Source: Acidimicrobiia bacterium
Lineage (GTDB): Bacteria > Actinomycetota > Acidimicrobiia > Acidimicrobiales > VFJN01
Length of the DNA: 64,000 nucleotides
Reading direction: 5' to 3'
Assembly: GCA_009694375.1 (NCBI GenBank)
Contig: SHVB01000002.1
Location: forward strand, 1-64,000
Shown: positions 21,926 through 32,091 of the stretch, in pieces
How positions within the stretch are numbered: position 1 is the stretch's first letter
Layout: each line of letters opens with the position of its first letter
Notes under the pieces: generated by a model
Database searches by the model: none
What the model was told of the DNA's origin: nothing
The model's input: only the letters and a program-made list of their open reading frames with translations
Position numbers and translations under genes: made by a program

Positions 21926-22951
21926 TCAGCCGCCGCTGATGTCCTGGACTCGCTGCTTGCCCGCAGAGATCCAGGGCATCATGCCGCGAAGTTGTTCACC
22001 CACCTGCTCGATCTGGTGCTCGGCTCCCTTCGCCTTGAGCGCCGTGTAGTTCGCTCGACCCGATTCAGCCTCAGCCACCCACTCGGCGGCAAAGCGGCCG
22101 TCCTGGATCTCATCAAGGACCTTGCGCATCTCGGCCTTCACCGCCGCGTTGATGATGCGGGGGCCGCGGGTGAGGTCGCCGTACTCGGCGGTGTCGGAGA
22201 TGGAATACCGCATCCCGGCGATGCCCTGCTCGTACATCAGATCCACGATGAGCTTCAGCTCATGCAGACATTCGAAGTAGGCCGACTCCGGCTGGTAGCC
22301 CGCCTCGACCAGCGTTTCGAAGCCCGCCTGCACCAGGGCCGTGAGGCCACCGCAGAGCACAACCTGCTCGCCGAAGAGATCCGTCTCGGTCTCTTCCTCG
22401 AAGGTGGTTTCCAACACGCCCGCCCGGGCCCCACCGATAGCCGCCGCGTACGACAGGGCCAGGTCACGGGCGTGGCCGGAAGGGTCCTGCGATACGGCGA
22501 TCAGACACGGCACCCCGCCGCCTTCGGTGTAGGTGCGGCGCACAAGGTGCCCGGGACCCTTGGGGGCTACTAGGGCCACATCCACATCGGCCGGCGGGAC
22601 CACCTGCTCGAAGCGCACGGAGAAACCGTGGCCTACAAACAGCGCATCGCCGGCGGAAAGGTTGGGGGCGATGTGTTCGTTGAAGATCGCCTTGTGCTCG
22701 GTATCAGGGCCGAGAAGCATGATCAGATCGGCTTCGGCGGTGGCTTCCGCCACCGAGCTCACCCGCAGACCCGCGGCGGTGGCCTTGGCCACCGAAGCCG
22801 ATTCCGGTCGGAGACCGACGCGCACGTCCACGCCCGACTCCTTGAGGTTGAGGGCGTGCGCATGGCCCTGGGAGCCGTAGCCGATCACGGCGACCTTGCG
22901 TGCCGCGATAAGGGAGAGATCGGCATCTTTGTCGTAATACACGTTGGCCAT
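21926..22951 (-). CDS. ilvC: Ketol-acid reductoisomerase (NADP+)
   Basis: IlvC converts acetolactate or acetohydroxybutyrate to the dihydroxy acid with NADPH and Mg. The 341-residue class I enzyme has the Rossmann motif [30 protein letters not shown] and the metal-binding region with [12 protein letters not shown] and [12 protein letters not shown]. It is the third gene of ilvB-ilvN-ilvC, 96 bases after ilvN. GGAAGTG precedes ATG as a weak ribosome site. TAGCCT in the ilvN-ilvC gap could be an internal promoter. Confidence 0.97.
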   Translation of the reverse strand: MANVYYDKDADLSLIAARKVAVIGYGSQGHAHALNLKESGVDVRVGLRPESASVAKATAAGLRVSSVAEATAEADLIMLLGPDTEHKAIFNEHIAPNLSAGDALFVGHGFSVRFEQVVPPADVDVALVAPKGPGHLVRRTYTEGGGVPCLIAVSQDPSGHARDLALSYAAAIGGARAGVLETTFEEETETDLFGEQVVLCGGLTALVQAGFETLVEAGYQPESAYFECLHELKLIVDLMYEQGIAGMRYSISDTAEYGDLTRGPRIINAAVKAEMRKVLDEIQDGRFAAEWVAEAESGRANYTALKAKGAEHQIEQVGEQLRGMMPWISAGKQRVQDISGG

Positions 22952-23047
22952 CGTTAGTCACTTCCGCAGTCAGTAGGTCAGGTTGGTGAGGCTAATCCCT
23001 GAGAACAAGGCCCCGCCCCTTCAGCCCAGAACCAGCAGCCTCGCTCA

Positions 23048-23578
23048 TCAGACCTGATGCAGCCGATGGTCGATCGCGTTGTCGAGTTTCGGAAGCGCCA
23101 CCCGGCCGGTCCGGCGCAGCTCAACGATGTCGAAGGGCCGCAACCGTTCGGCACAGTCGTCGAGCACATCGGGGTGACCCTCCACCGAAAGGGTGAGCCG
23201 GTCTTGGCCTTCATCGAGGACCCGGCCCGCGAATTCGTCGACCAGGGTCAGAATCTGGCGGCGGACATCCGGTGGTGCCTCCATGGTCACAAGGAGCAAC
23301 TCGCGCTCCACGGCATGACGGGGGTCAAGTTCGGTGATGCTCACCACGCTGATGAGCTTGAACAGTTGCTCCGTTATCTGATCCAGAGGGGCCGAGGCCA
23401 CGTCTACCGCAATCGTGATGCGACTCAAATCTTCGTCCTCGGTCGGCGCCACCGCCAGGCTGACGATGTTGAAGCCGCGGCGAGCGAACAACCCCGAAAC
23501 CCGCGCCAATACACCGGCCTTGTTCTCCACCAACACAGAGAGAATGTGGTGCGGGATGTCATCGGAGAGAGCGGTCAT
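23048..23578 (-). CDS. ilvN: Acetolactate synthase small (regulatory) subunit
   Basis: IlvN binds IlvB and makes it sensitive to valine. The 176-residue protein has an N-terminal ACT domain (HHILSVLVENKAGVLARVSGLFARRGF) and the C-terminal ALS small-subunit domain (DVRRQILTLVDEFAGRVLD). The start is ATG at 23578, which overlaps the ilvB stop by 4 bases (ATGA). A longer open frame upstream is a shadow of ilvB. Confidence 0.95.
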   Translation of the reverse strand: MTALSDDIPHHILSVLVENKAGVLARVSGLFARRGFNIVSLAVAPTEDEDLSRITIAVDVASAPLDQITEQLFKLISVVSITELDPRHAVERELLLVTMEAPPDVRRQILTLVDEFAGRVLDEGQDRLTLSVEGHPDVLDDCAERLRPFDIVELRRTGRVALPKLDNAIDHRLHQV

Positions 23579-25332
23579 CGCTGGATGCCTTGACGGAGGC
23601 CGGGATCGGTGACGATGTCGTCGTTGCTTTGGCCTGGTGCCACCATTGGGTAGACCTTCTCCGCCGCGTCGACCCGGAAGTCGATCACCACCGGACGGTC
23701 GTCGATTTCGTTGGCCTTCTGGATCGCCGCCCCCACCTCTTCGGGGGAGTCCACGCGCATGCCCACGCAGCCCATAGCCTCCGCCCACATTTTGTAGTCC
23801 GGCAGATCGGGCGAGAGGTACACCTCGGAGTAGCGCTCCTCGTAGAACATCTCCTGCCACTGGCGCACCATGCCGAGGTAGGCATTGTTGAGAATGGCGA
23901 TCTTCACCGGAATCCGCTCCGCCGCCGCCGTCACCAGTTCCTGGGCGGTCATCTGGAAGCAGCCGTCACCGTCCACCGCCCACACGGTGGAGTCGGGGCG
24001 GCCAACTTTGGCCCCGATGGCCGCCGGGACGGCGAACCCCATCGTGCCCAGGCCGCCGGAGTTCACCCAGGTATAGGGCCGCTCGAAGTGCCAGTACTGA
24101 GATGCCCACATCTGGTGCTGGCCTACGCCGGAAACCACGATGCAATCGTCGGGGTTGTTGTCCCGCAACTGCTCGAGCACGAACTGAGGCTTGAGGGAGT
24201 CGCCGGGCTCCGCGGGCACGTAGGCCAACGGGTTGATTTCCTGCCAGCCCGCAATCGTTTGCTTCCAACGGGAGCGGTCGGGGAAGGCGGCGCCGTTGGC
24301 TAGCAGTTCCTTGAGCACCTCCACCAGTTCCTCGATCACCAGCCGACAATCGCCCACGATGGGCACATCGGGACGCCGGACCTTCCCGATTTCCGCCGGG
24401 TCGATGTCCACGTGGATCACCTTGGCCTCGGGGGCGAAGGCATCGAGCTTCCCGGTGATCCGATCGTCGAAACGGCTCCCGAGCGCGATCAGCAGATCCG
24501 ATCGCTGCATGGCGGTGACGGCAGTGTAGTTACCGTGCATCCCTGGCATCCCGAGACACAGCGGGTGGGAGTCGGGGAAGGCCCCTCGGGCCATCAACGT
24601 GGTGACCACGTGAATGCCGCACAACTCCGCCAGTTCGTGCAGGGTCTCCGCCGCCCGGGCCTTGAGGATGCCGCCGCCGGCATAAATCACCGGACGTTCA
24701 GAGCGCAAGATGAACTCCGCCGCCTCACGAATCTTACCGGGGTCGCCCTGGGTGATCGGCCGGTAGCCGGGAAGACCGGCGAGTACGTCGGCATCGTCGG
24801 GCCAGTGCCACTCCATCGCTGAGTTCGGGTTCCGGGCGTCGATGATGTCCTTGGGAATGTCGAGGAGCACCGGTCCGGGCCGACCGGTGGTCGCGATGTG
24901 GAAGGCCTCCCGCACCGCTCGGGGAATGTCCTGGGCCGAGGTGATCAGTTCGTTGTGCTTGGTCACCGATCGCGTAACGCCGATCGTGTCGCACTCCTGA
25001 AAGGCATCGGTCCCGATAGCGCTCACGGGCACCTGGCCGGTAATCACCACCAGAGGGATCGAGTCCATGTAGGCGTTGCACAGCGGGGTGACGATGTTGG
25101 TGGCGGCCGGGCCGGAGGTGACCATCGCCACGCCGGGACGGCCGGTGACGTGGGCGTACCCCTCCGCCATGTGGCCCGCGCCCTGCTCATGGCGCACGAG
25201 GATGTGGCGGATCGCACTATCGAGCAACGGGTCGTAGGCGGGCAGGATGCAGCCGCCGGGTAACCCAAAGATGGTGTCGACTCCCTCCATTTCGAGGGCT
25301 TTGATCAAAGCTTGCGATCCGTTGAGTTGCAT
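23575..25332 (-). CDS. ilvB: Acetolactate synthase large (catalytic) subunit
   Basis: IlvB is the thiamine diphosphate and FAD enzyme that commits pyruvate to valine and leucine, and pyruvate plus 2-oxobutyrate to isoleucine. The 585-residue protein has GLPGGCILPAYD, the catalytic Glu in VRHEQGAGHMAEGYA, and the thiamine motif GDGCFQMTAQEL..ILNN. It follows a leader peptide with Leu-Leu and Val-Val codons and an intrinsic terminator (25355-25453), and is coupled to ilvN. Confidence 0.97.
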   Translation of the reverse strand: MQLNGSQALIKALEMEGVDTIFGLPGGCILPAYDPLLDSAIRHILVRHEQGAGHMAEGYAHVTGRPGVAMVTSGPAATNIVTPLCNAYMDSIPLVVITGQVPVSAIGTDAFQECDTIGVTRSVTKHNELITSAQDIPRAVREAFHIATTGRPGPVLLDIPKDIIDARNPNSAMEWHWPDDADVLAGLPGYRPITQGDPGKIREAAEFILRSERPVIYAGGGILKARAAETLHELAELCGIHVVTTLMARGAFPDSHPLCLGMPGMHGNYTAVTAMQRSDLLIALGSRFDDRITGKLDAFAPEAKVIHVDIDPAEIGKVRRPDVPIVGDCRLVIEELVEVLKELLANGAAFPDRSRWKQTIAGWQEINPLAYVPAEPGDSLKPQFVLEQLRDNNPDDCIVVSGVGQHQMWASQYWHFERPYTWVNSGGLGTMGFAVPAAIGAKVGRPDSTVWAVDGDGCFQMTAQELVTAAAERIPVKIAILNNAYLGMVRQWQEMFYEERYSEVYLSPDLPDYKMWAEAMGCVGMRVDSPEEVGAAIQKANEIDDRPVVIDFRVDAAEKVYPMVAPGQSNDDIVTDPGLRQGIQR

Positions 25333-25354
25333 GTCCTGGGTGCCTTTCGGGCAT

Positions 25355-25384
25355 AACGCAAACGACCTCCCGAGTGGGAGGTCG
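25355..25384 (-). terminator. Attenuator terminator upstream of ilvB
   Basis: CGACCTCCC and GGGAGGTCG form a perfect 9-bp stem with a 4-base loop, followed by TTTGCGTT. The T tract is weaker than in the leuA element, but position and shape match. Confidence 0.8.
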
Positions 25385-25387
25385 AGC

Positions 25388-25419
25388 AGCGCACGGGCGA
25401 GGGAGTAACGCCGTGCGCT
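25388..25419 (-). promoter_or_regulatory. Leader hairpin overlapping the leader stop codon (ilvB)
   Basis: AGCGCACGG and CCGTGCGCT pair perfectly over 9 bp with a 14-base loop. The 5' arm begins with the AG of the leader TAG stop, and the terminator stem begins 3 bases after the 3' arm. Confidence 0.7.
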
Positions 25420-25453
25420 AAGTAACTACCTGAAGGAGGGTCGGGGCGGTCAT
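25418..25453 (-). CDS. Leader peptide of ilvBNC
   Basis: ATG to TAG encodes MTAPTLLQVVT, with Leu-Leu (CTC CTT) and Val-Val (GTA GTT) pairs. These are the expected control codons for an operon needed for all branched-chain amino acids. GGGAGG lies 9 bases before the ATG, but GAGGCT also sits as a -10-like hexamer 7 bases before it, as in the other two leaders. The segment CGACCCTCC spanning the Pro-Thr-Leu codons mimics the terminator 5' arm. Confidence 0.85.
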   Translation of the reverse strand: MTAPTLLQVVT

Positions 25454-25460
25454 AGGTCAG

Positions 25461-25489
25461 AGCCTCCCACGCCGTCACCACCATGGCAA
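25461..25489 (-). promoter_or_regulatory. Promoter of the ilvB leader
   Basis: TTGCCA (25484-25489) and GAGGCT (25461-25466) are 17 bases apart, with the leader ATG 7 bases later. The -35 lies just past the ilvD stop codon, so ilvBNC can be transcribed separately from ilvD. Confidence 0.5.
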
Positions 25490-25494
25490 CCCGA

Positions 25495-27195
25495 TCAGGC
25501 CTCGGTGATCGCCCCCCGTTCGGCGCCGGTGGCCAGTCGGGCGTACTTCGCCAGCACGCCGGTGGTGTAGCGCGGCTCGGGAAGCTTCCAGCGGGCTTTG
25601 CGCTCGGCCAGGGTGGCGTCGTCCACCATCAGGTCCACGGAGTGGCTCTCGATGTCGATCACGATGCGGTCGCCCTCCTCGATGAAGGCGATCGGTCCCC
25701 CGTCCACGGCCTCCGGTGCCACGTGCCCGATGCAGAAGCCATGCGTGCCCCCCGAAAAACGACCGTCGGTGATGAGCGCCGCATCGCCGCCGCGCCCCAC
25801 TCCCTTCATGGCCCCGGTGATGGCCAGCATCTCCCGCATACCCGGGCCGCCCTTGGGGCCCTCGTAGCGGATAACCACCACGTCGCCCGGCTCGATCTTC
25901 TCGGCCAAGACGGCCGCCATGGCCGCGTCCTCCCCATCGAACACCCGCGCTCGCCCGTCGAAACGAAGACTGTCGATACCGGCCACCTTCACCACGGCCC
26001 CGCGCGGCGCCAGCGTGCCGCGCAGGACGGCAATGCCCCCCACGGCGTGCAGCGGATCCGACAGCGGGTGGATCACCTCTCCATCGGGGGCAGGGGCGTT
26101 GATCTCGGCCAGGTTCTCCGCCACCGTCCGGCCCGTGACGGTGAGGCAGTCGCCGTGGAGCAAGCCGGCGTCGAGGAGGTGCTGCATCACCACGGGGATA
26201 CCCCCGATGCGGTCGATGTCGGCCATGTGGTACTTGCCGTGGGGTTTGGTGTCGGCAATGTGGGGCACCCGGGCCGCCACTTTGTTGAAGTCGTCGAGGG
26301 TGAGATCCACCCGCGCCTCAGCAGCGATGGCGAGCAAATGGAGCACGGCGTTGGTGGAACCGCCCAGGGCCATCACCACGGCAATGGCATTTTCGAACGC
26401 ACCCATCGTCATGATTTGGCGGGGTCGGATACCCTTCTCGAGCAGCCGGACCACGGCCTGACCCGAGGCGTAGGCGAAATCGTCGCGACGATGATCGGGG
26501 GCTGGCGGGCTCGACGAACCGGGCAGGGACATCCCCATCGCCTCGGCCACCGAAGCCATGGTGTTGGCGGTGAACATGCCCGCACAACTGCCCTCGCTGG
26601 GGCAGGCGCTCCGCTCGATGGCATCGAGTTCGGCGAGGTCCATGGTCCCCGCCGCGTAGGCCCCCACGGCCTCGAATACCGACACGATGTCGGTGGCCTG
26701 TCCCTTGTGCGATCCCGGGAGGATGGAGCCGCCGTAGAGAAAGACCGCCGGCAGGTTGACGCGCGCCGCCGCCATGAGCATCCCCGGCAGGCTCTTGTCG
26801 CAACCGGCGAAGGTAACCATGCCGTCGAAACGCTCGGCGTGCATCACCGTTTCGATCGAATCGGCGATGACCTCCCGGCTCACTAGCGAGGCCCGCATCC
26901 CCTCGTGCCCCATGGAGATGCCATCGGACACTGCGATGGTGGTGAACTCGATGGGGAAGCCGCCGGCATCGCGCACCCCCACCTTCGAGCGCTTGGCGAG
27001 GCGGTCGAGGGGAAGGTTGCAGGGGGTGACCTCGTTCCACGACGACGCCACCGCCACCTGCGGCTTTTCCCAATCGTCGTCGGTCATGCCGATGGCCCGA
27101 AGCATGGCCCGGGCCGGTGCCCGATTGGGGCCGTCGGTTACCTCACGGCTACGCGGCTTGATGTCCACCGGCACGTCATTCTCATGGCTGTTCAT
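25495..27195 (-). CDS. ilvD: Dihydroxy-acid dehydratase
   Basis: IlvD dehydrates the dihydroxy acids to the 2-oxo acids for Val, Ile and Leu, using an Fe-S cluster and Mg. Conserved features are [32 protein letters not shown] and [14 protein letters not shown] chose ATG at 27195 (566 residues) because TAGCCT (27203-27208) lies 7 bases upstream; a longer frame uses a TTG near the gatB stop. It precedes the ilvB leader on the same strand. Confidence 0.95.
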   Translation of the reverse strand: MNSHENDVPVDIKPRSREVTDGPNRAPARAMLRAIGMTDDDWEKPQVAVASSWNEVTPCNLPLDRLAKRSKVGVRDAGGFPIEFTTIAVSDGISMGHEGMRASLVSREVIADSIETVMHAERFDGMVTFAGCDKSLPGMLMAAARVNLPAVFLYGGSILPGSHKGQATDIVSVFEAVGAYAAGTMDLAELDAIERSACPSEGSCAGMFTANTMASVAEAMGMSLPGSSSPPAPDHRRDDFAYASGQAVVRLLEKGIRPRQIMTMGAFENAIAVVMALGGSTNAVLHLLAIAAEARVDLTLDDFNKVAARVPHIADTKPHGKYHMADIDRIGGIPVVMQHLLDAGLLHGDCLTVTGRTVAENLAEINAPAPDGEVIHPLSDPLHAVGGIAVLRGTLAPRGAVVKVAGIDSLRFDGRARVFDGEDAAMAAVLAEKIEPGDVVVIRYEGPKGGPGMREMLAITGAMKGVGRGGDAALITDGRFSGGTHGFCIGHVAPEAVDGGPIAFIEEGDRIVIDIESHSVDLMVDDATLAERKARWKLPEPRYTTGVLAKYARLATGAERGAITEA

Positions 27196-27249
27196 AGCCG
27201 ACAGGCTACCGGGGAGAGTGGGGCGGGGCCGTGTCCCCAACCCGGCGGT

Positions 27250-28713
27250 TCAGAGCCCGGCTTTGCTGCGGAGGAGCGCAGTGGCGGCTTTGCCATCGGC
27301 CTGGCCGTTGGAGGCTTGCATCACCTTGCCCATAAAGAAGCCCGTGAGTTTGCCCCGCGCCTTGTCGTCGCCGGTGCGGAACTGTTCCCATTCCTCAACA
27401 TGAGCGGCGATAAGGCCGTCGATGATTCCTTCCAGCGCCGAACTGTGGAGGGCTTCGAAACCGCGCGCCTGGGCAATCTCCGCCGGGGCACCACCGGTGG
27501 CGACCATCTCGGCCAGCACGGTTTTGGCCTGGGTGGCCGTGAGTTCCCCGCCGGTCTCCATCTTCACGAGATCCCCGAAGCGCTCCGGCGACAATGTCTC
27601 GGCGCCGTCCACGGCCAGGTTGTGCTCCACGTGGGTAAGAACACGACTGGCATCGGCACCGCGGCGAATGGCGGCCAGCGCGAGGTGGTCGAGACCGCGT
27701 TCCACCGCCATCACCACACCACCAACGGTGGCGGGCACCCCGGCGGCCTCGGCCAGTGCGGTGCGGCGGGCCGCCGGCAGCACCGGTAAAGCGGCATCAA
27801 TGCGGGCGATATCCGCCGCCGAGGGCTCCAAGGGCACCAAATCCGGCTCGGGGAAGTAGCGGTAGTCATCGGCGTCTTCCTTCACCCGCAGGGTGCCGGT
27901 GCGACCGGAGGCTTCGTCCCAATGGCGGGTCTCCTGGCGCACCGTCTCCCCGTTGTTGAGCAAGTCGATCTGACGAAGAGCCTCATGATCGATGGCCCGC
28001 CCGAGCGAACGTACCGAGTTGAGATTCTTGATTTCACAACGGGTGCCCCAGGGCTCGCCCAGGTGGTGCACCGACACGTTGGCATCGACGCGCATCGAGC
28101 CTTCTTCCATCTTGGCGTCGGATACGCCGGTAGCCAGCAGGATGGCCCGCAGCTCGTTGGCGTACTCCTTGGCCTGCTCGCTGCTGCGCATATCGGCTTC
28201 CGACACGATCTCCACGAGCGGTACGCCCGAGCGGTTGTAATCCACCAGGCTGTGCTCGGCATCGTGGATACGGCCCCCGCCCCCCACGTGGTTGAGTTTG
28301 CCGGTGTCTTCTTCGATGTGGGCGCGGGTGATACCGATTCGGGCGCCCGACGGAAGATCCAGGTGGCCCCCCAGGTTGGTGGGGAGATCGTACTGGGTGA
28401 CCTGATAGTCCTTGGGCTGGTCGGGGTAGAAGTAGTTCTTGCGAGAAAACACGGAGCGTTTGACGTCGCAGTTGAGGGCGCGGCCGAGCCGCATCGCCAG
28501 CTCCACGGCCTTCTCGTTGAGCACCGGCAACGAACCCGGCAAGCCCAGGCAGGTGGGGCAGGTGTTGGCGTTGGGCTGATCGCCAAAGTGGTTGGGGCAA
28601 CAACAGAACAACTTGGTGGCGGTGGCCAACTCGCAGTGCACCTCGAGTCCGATCACCATCCCCCAGCCCTCGGGGAGGACCGAGGCATTCGGGGAGGGGG
28701 TGGAGGGGGTCAT
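27250..28713 (-). CDS. gatB: Asp/Glu-tRNA amidotransferase subunit B
   Basis: GatB phosphorylates and amidates Glu or Asp misacylated on tRNA-Gln or tRNA-Asn. The 487-residue protein has [33 protein letters not shown] and the C-terminal YqeY-like tail domain ([16 protein letters not shown]). It overlaps gatA by 4 bases (ATGA). Four Cys in two pairs (CCCP, CPTC) near residues 37-55 fit a zinc site. Confidence 0.97.
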   Translation of the reverse strand: MTPSTPSPNASVLPEGWGMVIGLEVHCELATATKLFCCCPNHFGDQPNANTCPTCLGLPGSLPVLNEKAVELAMRLGRALNCDVKRSVFSRKNYFYPDQPKDYQVTQYDLPTNLGGHLDLPSGARIGITRAHIEEDTGKLNHVGGGGRIHDAEHSLVDYNRSGVPLVEIVSEADMRSSEQAKEYANELRAILLATGVSDAKMEEGSMRVDANVSVHHLGEPWGTRCEIKNLNSVRSLGRAIDHEALRQIDLLNNGETVRQETRHWDEASGRTGTLRVKEDADDYRYFPEPDLVPLEPSAADIARIDAALPVLPAARRTALAEAAGVPATVGGVVMAVERGLDHLALAAIRRGADASRVLTHVEHNLAVDGAETLSPERFGDLVKMETGGELTATQAKTVLAEMVATGGAPAEIAQARGFEALHSSALEGIIDGLIAAHVEEWEQFRTGDDKARGKLTGFFMGKVMQASNGQADGKAATALLRSKAGL

Positions 28714-30128
28714 GCCATGGCTCCTTCAAGGGTGGCGGCCACTTGGAACATGGTCACTTCATCGAGCGCGTTGGCCATGATCTGCACCCCCACCGGGAGC
28801 CCATCGGCCCCGACGCCGAAGGGCACCGACATGGCGGGGTGGCCGGCCAGGTTGGATGGAATCGTGCAGATGTCATTTAGGTACATCGCCAGCGGATCGG
28901 CCTTGGCGCCCAGCGCGAACGCAGTGGTGGGTGCCGTGGGCGAGATGAGTACGTCAAAGCGCTCATAAGCGGCTTGGAAATCGCGGATGATGAGGGTGCG
29001 AACCTTCTGGGCCTTGCCGTAATAGGCGTCGTAGTAGCCCGCCGACAGGGCATAGGTGCCGAGCATGATGCGCCGCAGAACCTCCGGCCCGAAGCCCTCT
29101 GTGCGGGTTCGGTCATACATCTCTGCCGTGGTGGGTGCATCCACCCGCAGGCCGTAGCGCACCCCGTCGTAGCGGGCCAGATTGCTCGAGGCCTCGGCGG
29201 GCGCAATGAGGTAATAGGCGGACAGGCCGTAGATCACCGCCGGTACCGACACCTCCTCCACCTTGGCCCCCGCCTCGCTCAGCGCCTCGGCCGCCGCCGC
29301 CACCCGGGCCGACACATCGGGGGCGATGCCCTCGGCCTGGCACAATTCGGTCACCAACCCCACCCGCAGCCCGGCCACGCCGGCGCTGAGGCGAGGCAGC
29401 ACCGGGGGCAACGCCTCGGGAATCGACGTGCTGTCGCGTGGGTCGTAACCGGCGATTACCTCGTAGAGAGCGGCCGCATCGGCCACCGTGGTGGCGAACG
29501 GTCCAATCTGGTCGAGACTCGAAGCGAAGGCCACGAGGCCATAGCGAGACACCCGCCCGTAGGTGGGTTTGACCCCCACCACCCCGCACAGGGCGGCGGG
29601 TTGACGGATCGAACCGCCGGTATCCGAACCGAGGGCCAAGGGGGCAAACCCCGCTGCCACCGCCACCGCGCTTCCGCCCGAGGAGCCCCCGGGAACCTTG
29701 GTGATGTCGTGGGGATTCTTGGACGGCCCGAAGGCGGAGTTTTCCGTCGAGGACCCCATGGCGAACTCATCGAGGTTCGTTTTTCCCACTGAGATCGCCC
29801 CGGCAGCGGTCAGTCGCTCCACCACGGTCGCGTCATAGGGGGGCTTCCACCCGGCGAGGATCTTGGATGAACACGTGGTGGGTATGCCGGTGGTGCAGAG
29901 GTTGTCCTTCAGGGCAATCGGCACCCCCGCCAGGGGTCCGGGGTCATCACCGGCGGCCACCCGGGCGTCCACCGCATCAGCGGCGGCCAGTGCCTGCTCG
30001 GAGGTCACCAGGTTGAAGGCATGCAACTCGGCCTCGCGCGCCCCGATGAGCGACAGGTGCTCTTCCATCACGGCGCGAGCGGTGCGCTCACCGGCTCGCA
30101 CCGCCGCCGCGATCTCCAGGGCGCTCAC
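28710..30128 (-). CDS. gatA: Asp/Glu-tRNA amidotransferase subunit A
   Basis: GatA is the amidase that releases ammonia from glutamine for GatB. The Ser-cisSer-Lys triad is visible in [24 protein letters not shown] and [12 protein letters not shown]. The start is GTG at 30128, overlapping the gatC stop by 4 bases (GTGA); this gives 472 residues. The longer open frame extends across gatC and is not translated here. Confidence 0.96.
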   Translation of the reverse strand: MSALEIAAAVRAGERTARAVMEEHLSLIGAREAELHAFNLVTSEQALAAADAVDARVAAGDDPGPLAGVPIALKDNLCTTGIPTTCSSKILAGWKPPYDATVVERLTAAGAISVGKTNLDEFAMGSSTENSAFGPSKNPHDITKVPGGSSGGSAVAVAAGFAPLALGSDTGGSIRQPAALCGVVGVKPTYGRVSRYGLVAFASSLDQIGPFATTVADAAALYEVIAGYDPRDSTSIPEALPPVLPRLSAGVAGLRVGLVTELCQAEGIAPDVSARVAAAAEALSEAGAKVEEVSVPAVIYGLSAYYLIAPAEASSNLARYDGVRYGLRVDAPTTAEMYDRTRTEGFGPEVLRRIMLGTYALSAGYYDAYYGKAQKVRTLIIRDFQAAYERFDVLISPTAPTTAFALGAKADPLAMYLNDICTIPSNLAGHPAMSVPFGVGADGLPVGVQIMANALDEVTMFQVAATLEGAMA

Positions 30129-30424
30129 GGTGCATCCCCCAGCACCGACGGCACGCGGAACATGCCATCCTGCGCGGCCGGGGCCGCCGCCAGCACCGCA
30201 TCGCGCACCCCAGCGTGGCGCACCACGTCGGGACGCCACACGTTCGTGAGCGGGTAGGGGTGCGACGTGGGGGCCACGTCATCGAGGTCGAGGGCCTCGA
30301 CATCGGCCGCATTGGCCAAAATCGCCGCCAGTTGGGGGGTGAAGGTGTCGATCTGCTCATCGCTCAACTCCAACCGAGCCAACTTGGCGACATGGACTAC
30401 TTCCTCACGCGACAGCGATGCCAT
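30125..30424 (-). CDS. gatC: Asp/Glu-tRNA amidotransferase subunit C
   Basis: GatC is the small belt subunit that holds GatA and GatB together. The 99-residue sequence has the typical [20 protein letters not shown] start and a Pro-rich middle ([10 protein letters not shown]). TACGAT (30431-30436) lies 6 bases before ATG, so the gatCAB operon is predicted to be leaderless. Confidence 0.95.
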   Translation of the reverse strand: MASLSREEVVHVAKLARLELSDEQIDTFTPQLAAILANAADVEALDLDDVAPTSHPYPLTNVWRPDVVRHAGVRDAVLAAAPAAQDGMFRVPSVLGDAP

Positions 30425-30553
30425 GGCCCCATCGTAGGGGCGGGATCCCCCACCTCAGGAATGCCCGGGAGCAAACCCACCCCGGCGGGCCGCTCGCTAC
30501 GATGTGGGTCCCAGTGGCGCGCCCACGCGCCCGTCGAACATGGAGTAGTCGTC

Positions 30554-31414
30554 GTGGCTGTCGTCGTCATCACGGGATGTAGCAGTGGGTTCGGCCTCGA
30601 GGCAGCCCTCGCCTTCGCCCGACGGGGCGACACGGTCTGCGCCACGATGCGCAACCTCGGCAAAGCCGATGTCCTTCGGACACGAGCCGCCGAGATTGGT
30701 GTGACGGTGGAGGTGGAAGTCCTCGACGTGACTGATGACGAGTCGGTAGCCCAGGCCATTGCCGCGATCACCCAACGCCACGGTGCGATCGACGTGCTCG
30801 TGAACAACGCCGGGGTGGGGTTTGGCGGCCCCGTGGAGACGATGCCCATGGCGGCTGCGCAATCCCTCATGGACACCAACTTCTGGGGGGCTGTGCGCAT
30901 GATTCGCGGCGTGCTTCCCTCCATGCGGGAACGCCGGGCCGGAGTGATCATCAACGTCACGTCGCTCAGCGGCCTTATTCCCGGTGCGCTCTACACCGGG
31001 ATGTACGCCGCTTCGAAGCACGCGCTCGGCGCCCTCAGCGAGGCACTCCTCACCGAAGTGGGGCCCTACGGGGTGCGGGTCGTGTGCGTGGCGCCCGGCT
31101 TTTTCGCCACCCAGATCACCGCCAACAGCGATGCCACCGACGACGGCATCGCCGGGTCGGCCTACGAAGCCGATGCGCGTTGGTGGAACGACTTCATGGA
31201 CAGCAGCGTCAACAGCGGCGCCGATGCGGAGATCGTGGCCGACGCCATCGTGGCGGCCAGCACCGATCCGGCCACTCCGCTCCAGCAGCCAGTGGGCGAG
31301 GATGCCGCCTTGTACCTCGACCTCTGGGATCAGACTCGCACCTTCGAAACCTGGATCGAAACGGCCCTCGGCGTGGTGGAGATGACCGCCGGCCCCCGCC
31401 CCACCCCGAACTGA
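30554..31414 (+). CDS. Short-chain dehydrogenase/reductase
   Basis: A classical SDR of 286 residues with the cofactor motif TGCSSGFG near the N-terminus, NNAGVGFGG and the catalytic Tyr-Lys pair in YTGMYAASKHAL. It oxidises or reduces an unknown alcohol or carbonyl compound with NAD(P). GTG at 30554 is chosen because GGAG lies 8 bases upstream and the beta strand plus TGxxxGxG begins at once. TACGAT near 30498 is a possible -10, leaving a short leader. It precedes the TetR and ABC exporter genes but is separated from them by a clear operator. Confidence 0.88.
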   Translation: MAVVVITGCSSGFGLEAALAFARRGDTVCATMRNLGKADVLRTRAAEIGVTVEVEVLDVTDDESVAQAIAAITQRHGAIDVLVNNAGVGFGGPVETMPMAAAQSLMDTNFWGAVRMIRGVLPSMRERRAGVIINVTSLSGLIPGALYTGMYAASKHALGALSEALLTEVGPYGVRVVCVAPGFFATQITANSDATDDGIAGSAYEADARWWNDFMDSSVNSGADAEIVADAIVAASTDPATPLQQPVGEDAALYLDLWDQTRTFETWIETALGVVEMTAGPRPTPN

Positions 31415-31473
31415 TCCCCGCCCCGGGCGGGGCATGCGGGCCCCCTGACCCGGCGCAGCCCGGGCGAGTTGTG

Positions 31474-31491
31474 TGAGTGAGTGCTCACTCA
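31474..31491. promoter_or_regulatory. Palindromic operator upstream of the TetR/ABC operon
   Basis: TGAGTGAG-TG-CTCACTCA is a perfect 8-bp inverted repeat. It ends 2 bases before the predicted -10 (TACCGT, 31494-31499), so a bound dimer would block RNA polymerase. It is the likely site of autoregulation by the TetR protein that follows. Confidence 0.75.
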
Positions 31492-31506
31492 GATACCGTC
31501 AACCGA

Positions 31507-32091
31507 ATGACCGAGGCCACCGAATCCAAGCGGCACCCCCGGGCCCCGGCCATGGCGCCCCGTGAGCGGCGCGCCGCCGTCATCGGAGCCACTCGGGCCC
31601 TCCTCCTGGAAAACGACGCCATGGTCACCACCCGGCAGATCGCCGAAGCCGCCGGCATCGCCGAGGGAACGATCTTTCGGGTGTTCACCGACAAGGACGA
31701 GTTGATCGAGGCCGTCATCGACGAAACCGTGGATCCAACCCCCCTCGAACGGGCCCTCGAAGCGGTCGACCCCTCCGCTCCCCTGGAGGTCATCCTCACC
31801 GCCGCCATCGAACTGCTGCAACGACGGGCCATCGAAATCTGGCGCCTCATGGCCAGCGTAGGCCCGCAGTTCCACGATCGGGTTCACCGTCCCATGACCG
31901 ACAGTCCTGCCTTGGCGGCCCTGTTCCAGGCCCACCACCACACCATCACCGTCCCCCCGGTGGAAGCGGCGCGGCGCCTACGGGCCGTCACGCTCGCCAC
32001 CAGCCATCCGATGCTGGTCGAGCAACCCATCTCGCCGGCGGAGATCGCCACCATGTTTCTCTACGGCATCGCATGGCGGTCCCCGTGCTGA
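31507..32091 (+). CDS. TetR-family transcriptional regulator of the adjacent ABC exporter
   Basis: The 194-residue protein has an N-terminal helix-turn-helix (TTRQIAEAAGIAEGTIFRVFTDKDELIEAVI) and a helical ligand-binding domain of no specific family. ATG at 31507 is chosen because TACCGT lies 7 bases upstream and the operator sits before that. It overlaps the next ABC gene by 19 bases, so the three genes are one operon: regulator, exporter half 1, exporter half 2. It probably senses a substrate of the exporter. Confidence 0.88.
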   Translation: MTEATESKRHPRAPAMAPRERRAAVIGATRALLLENDAMVTTRQIAEAAGIAEGTIFRVFTDKDELIEAVIDETVDPTPLERALEAVDPSAPLEVILTAAIELLQRRAIEIWRLMASVGPQFHDRVHRPMTDSPALAALFQAHHHTITVPPVEAARRLRAVTLATSHPMLVEQPISPAEIATMFLYGIAWRSPC

